Source: Pegoplata infirma
Taxonomy: Eukaryota > Arthropoda > Insecta > Diptera > Anthomyiidae
DNA length: 64,000 nt
Direction: 5' to 3'
NCBI GenBank assembly: GCA_963921195.1
Contig: OY992540.1
Span: 12,593,136 to 12,657,135 of the forward strand
Positions 63,150 to 64,000 of the stretch are shown here, piece after piece. The position numbers and the translations under genes were made by a program. The notes beneath the pieces are model-generated. The model did not search any database. It was not told the DNA's origin and saw only the letters and a program-made list of their open reading frames with translations. Every line of letters begins with the position of its first letter. Within the stretch, counting starts at the first letter, position 1.

Positions 63150-63870
63150 TATAATTAAAATTACAATAAATCTTAAAGCTAAAGCACTAGCAACAACGGC
63201 TATCGGCTTTGTGATTATTAAGTAAACTTATTCTTACAGATATTTAAATACATACATATGTGGTTTAGATTATGGATTTTAAAATTAAATTTGGTTATGC
63301 AAGGAAATTTTTTCTAAAAATTCAAAGACTTTGTTAATATTATTCTTAGTTGGAGATTTTAATAAATCAACAATGTTGGAAGAGTTGCAAAACGATAAAC
63401 GTAAGTTGCTGAGCTCAGGACAGTCTACTAAGATGTGAAAAACGGTTAATGGTGAGGAGTTGCAAAAGGTGCACACTGGTTGAGCAGTTTTGTTCATCAG
63501 GTATTGGTGGGTGACTCGTGTATGTGTTAAACGAAGTCTTGTGAAACATTTATTTTTTAAGCAGTTGGTTGACGTTGGTAAAAATGTAGGCTGTTTAGTA
63601 GGATTTATGATTTTGTACGGATGATTGTAATTATTCCATTTGCGATCTAATGATGTACTAAGTTTTATGTTGGCACATCTCCTTAAAAATTGTTTGGATT
63701 GCGGTATGGACAAGTATGTGGGTTGCAGGTATACCGATTTGGCAGCTAGGTCTGCTGCCTCATTGCCTGTGATACCAATGTGGCTTGGGATCCACAGTAG
63801 CTTAGCCTTATTATTCATTTTTATTAATATTTGTTGTATAGAAACTATTAGTTCATTTTGATTTTTTGTC
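63150..63870 (-). mobile_element. I-like non-LTR retrotransposon 3' fragment (RNase H)
   Basis: A minus-strand frame (about 63870-63285) contains LLWIPSHIGITGNEAADLAAK, the RNase H motif of I-group elements. It is followed by the typical C-terminus TRLRLTHTRVTHQYLM, a CTFCNSSPLTVFHILVDCPEL Cys-His segment and a stop. The reverse transcriptase is absent. The fragment lies inside a low-complexity T/CATC array, so its exact ends and target duplication cannot be read. Confidence 0.85.
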
Positions 63871-64000
63871 ATCATTTTTTTATCAAATTTTTTTTTCATC
63901 AAATTTTTTTTTTCATAAAATTTTTTTTTCATCAATTTTTTTTTTTCATAATTTTTTTTTTCTTTTCATCTTTTTTTCATTTTTTTTTTTTTTTCATCAA
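63856..64000. repeat. Continuation of the T/CATC array to the window end
   Basis: GTCATCATTTTTTTATCAAA recurs from 62937 in the left block, showing one array split by the retrotransposon fragment. Confidence 0.85.

Overview
This window is a piece of an insect nuclear genome, very AT-rich, transposon-dense and intron-rich. The coding evidence points to a fly. Inference: a higher (brachyceran, possibly calyptrate) dipteran with a large genome. The reasons are a leader rich in CAA/ACA triplets, long N/Q/H/S/T homopolymer tracts in the protein, and a repeat fauna of hAT MITEs, Foldback-like elements, Helitrons and non-LTR fragments.

One host gene can be supported. It runs on the minus strand from about 54.39 kb down past the left part of the window. 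I read five coding exons: 53881-52532, 43240-41864, 28088-27573, 22356-22315 and 22242-22216. Every one ends at a GTGAGT or GTAAGT donor, the four downstream exons each follow an AG acceptor, and every junction is phase 0. The joined reading frame is 1,104 codons and still open. Two stretches match the AUTS2/FBRSL1 family: the end of exon 1 (EEIIDGFAILEF, compare EEDIIDGFAMTSF in human AUTS2), and the run from exon 3 into exons 4 and 5 (DRLSD, GKGFNI, CDSGNDENK, compare ERLSD then GTGYFCDSDSDQEEK). I therefore call it the fly AUTS2 homologue, tay bridge (tay). The C-terminal half lies outside the window or was not recognised.

Everything else is leader, intron or upstream DNA and is mostly transposon. 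Layout: 0-22.2 kb is the intron after the last visible exon. It holds a foldback family with nested hATs (3.0-7.5 kb), a deep nest inside a hAT inside a Helitron (8.47-14.76 kb), and more TIR elements up to 21.36 kb. 22.2-22.4 kb has the two microexons. 22.4-27.6 kb is intron. 27.6-28.1 kb is the polyQ exon. 28.1-41.9 kb is intron with tandem TA-flanked elements, a 2.05 kb (TTTA)n array on the tail of a non-LTR element, and two copies of a CCCGGC element. 41.9-43.2 kb is the N/S/T-rich exon. 43.2-52.5 kb is intron with a 3.7 kb Foldback-type palindrome and several hATs. 52.5-53.9 kb is the first coding exon, 53.9-54.4 kb its leader. Upstream come more hATs (55.5-59.8 kb), about 1.8 kb of low-copy-looking DNA with three diverged 103-bp repeats (60.5-62.3 kb), and an I-like retrotransposon fragment in a poly-T/CATC array (62.6-64.0 kb).

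The strongest structural result is that at least fourteen elements can be delimited to the base by 8-bp target duplications (eleven identical, three with one mismatch). They are all hAT-type but belong to many different families, each built around its own short subterminal motif, and several sit inside one another. In two cases a paralogous unoccupied site elsewhere in the window confirms the duplication.
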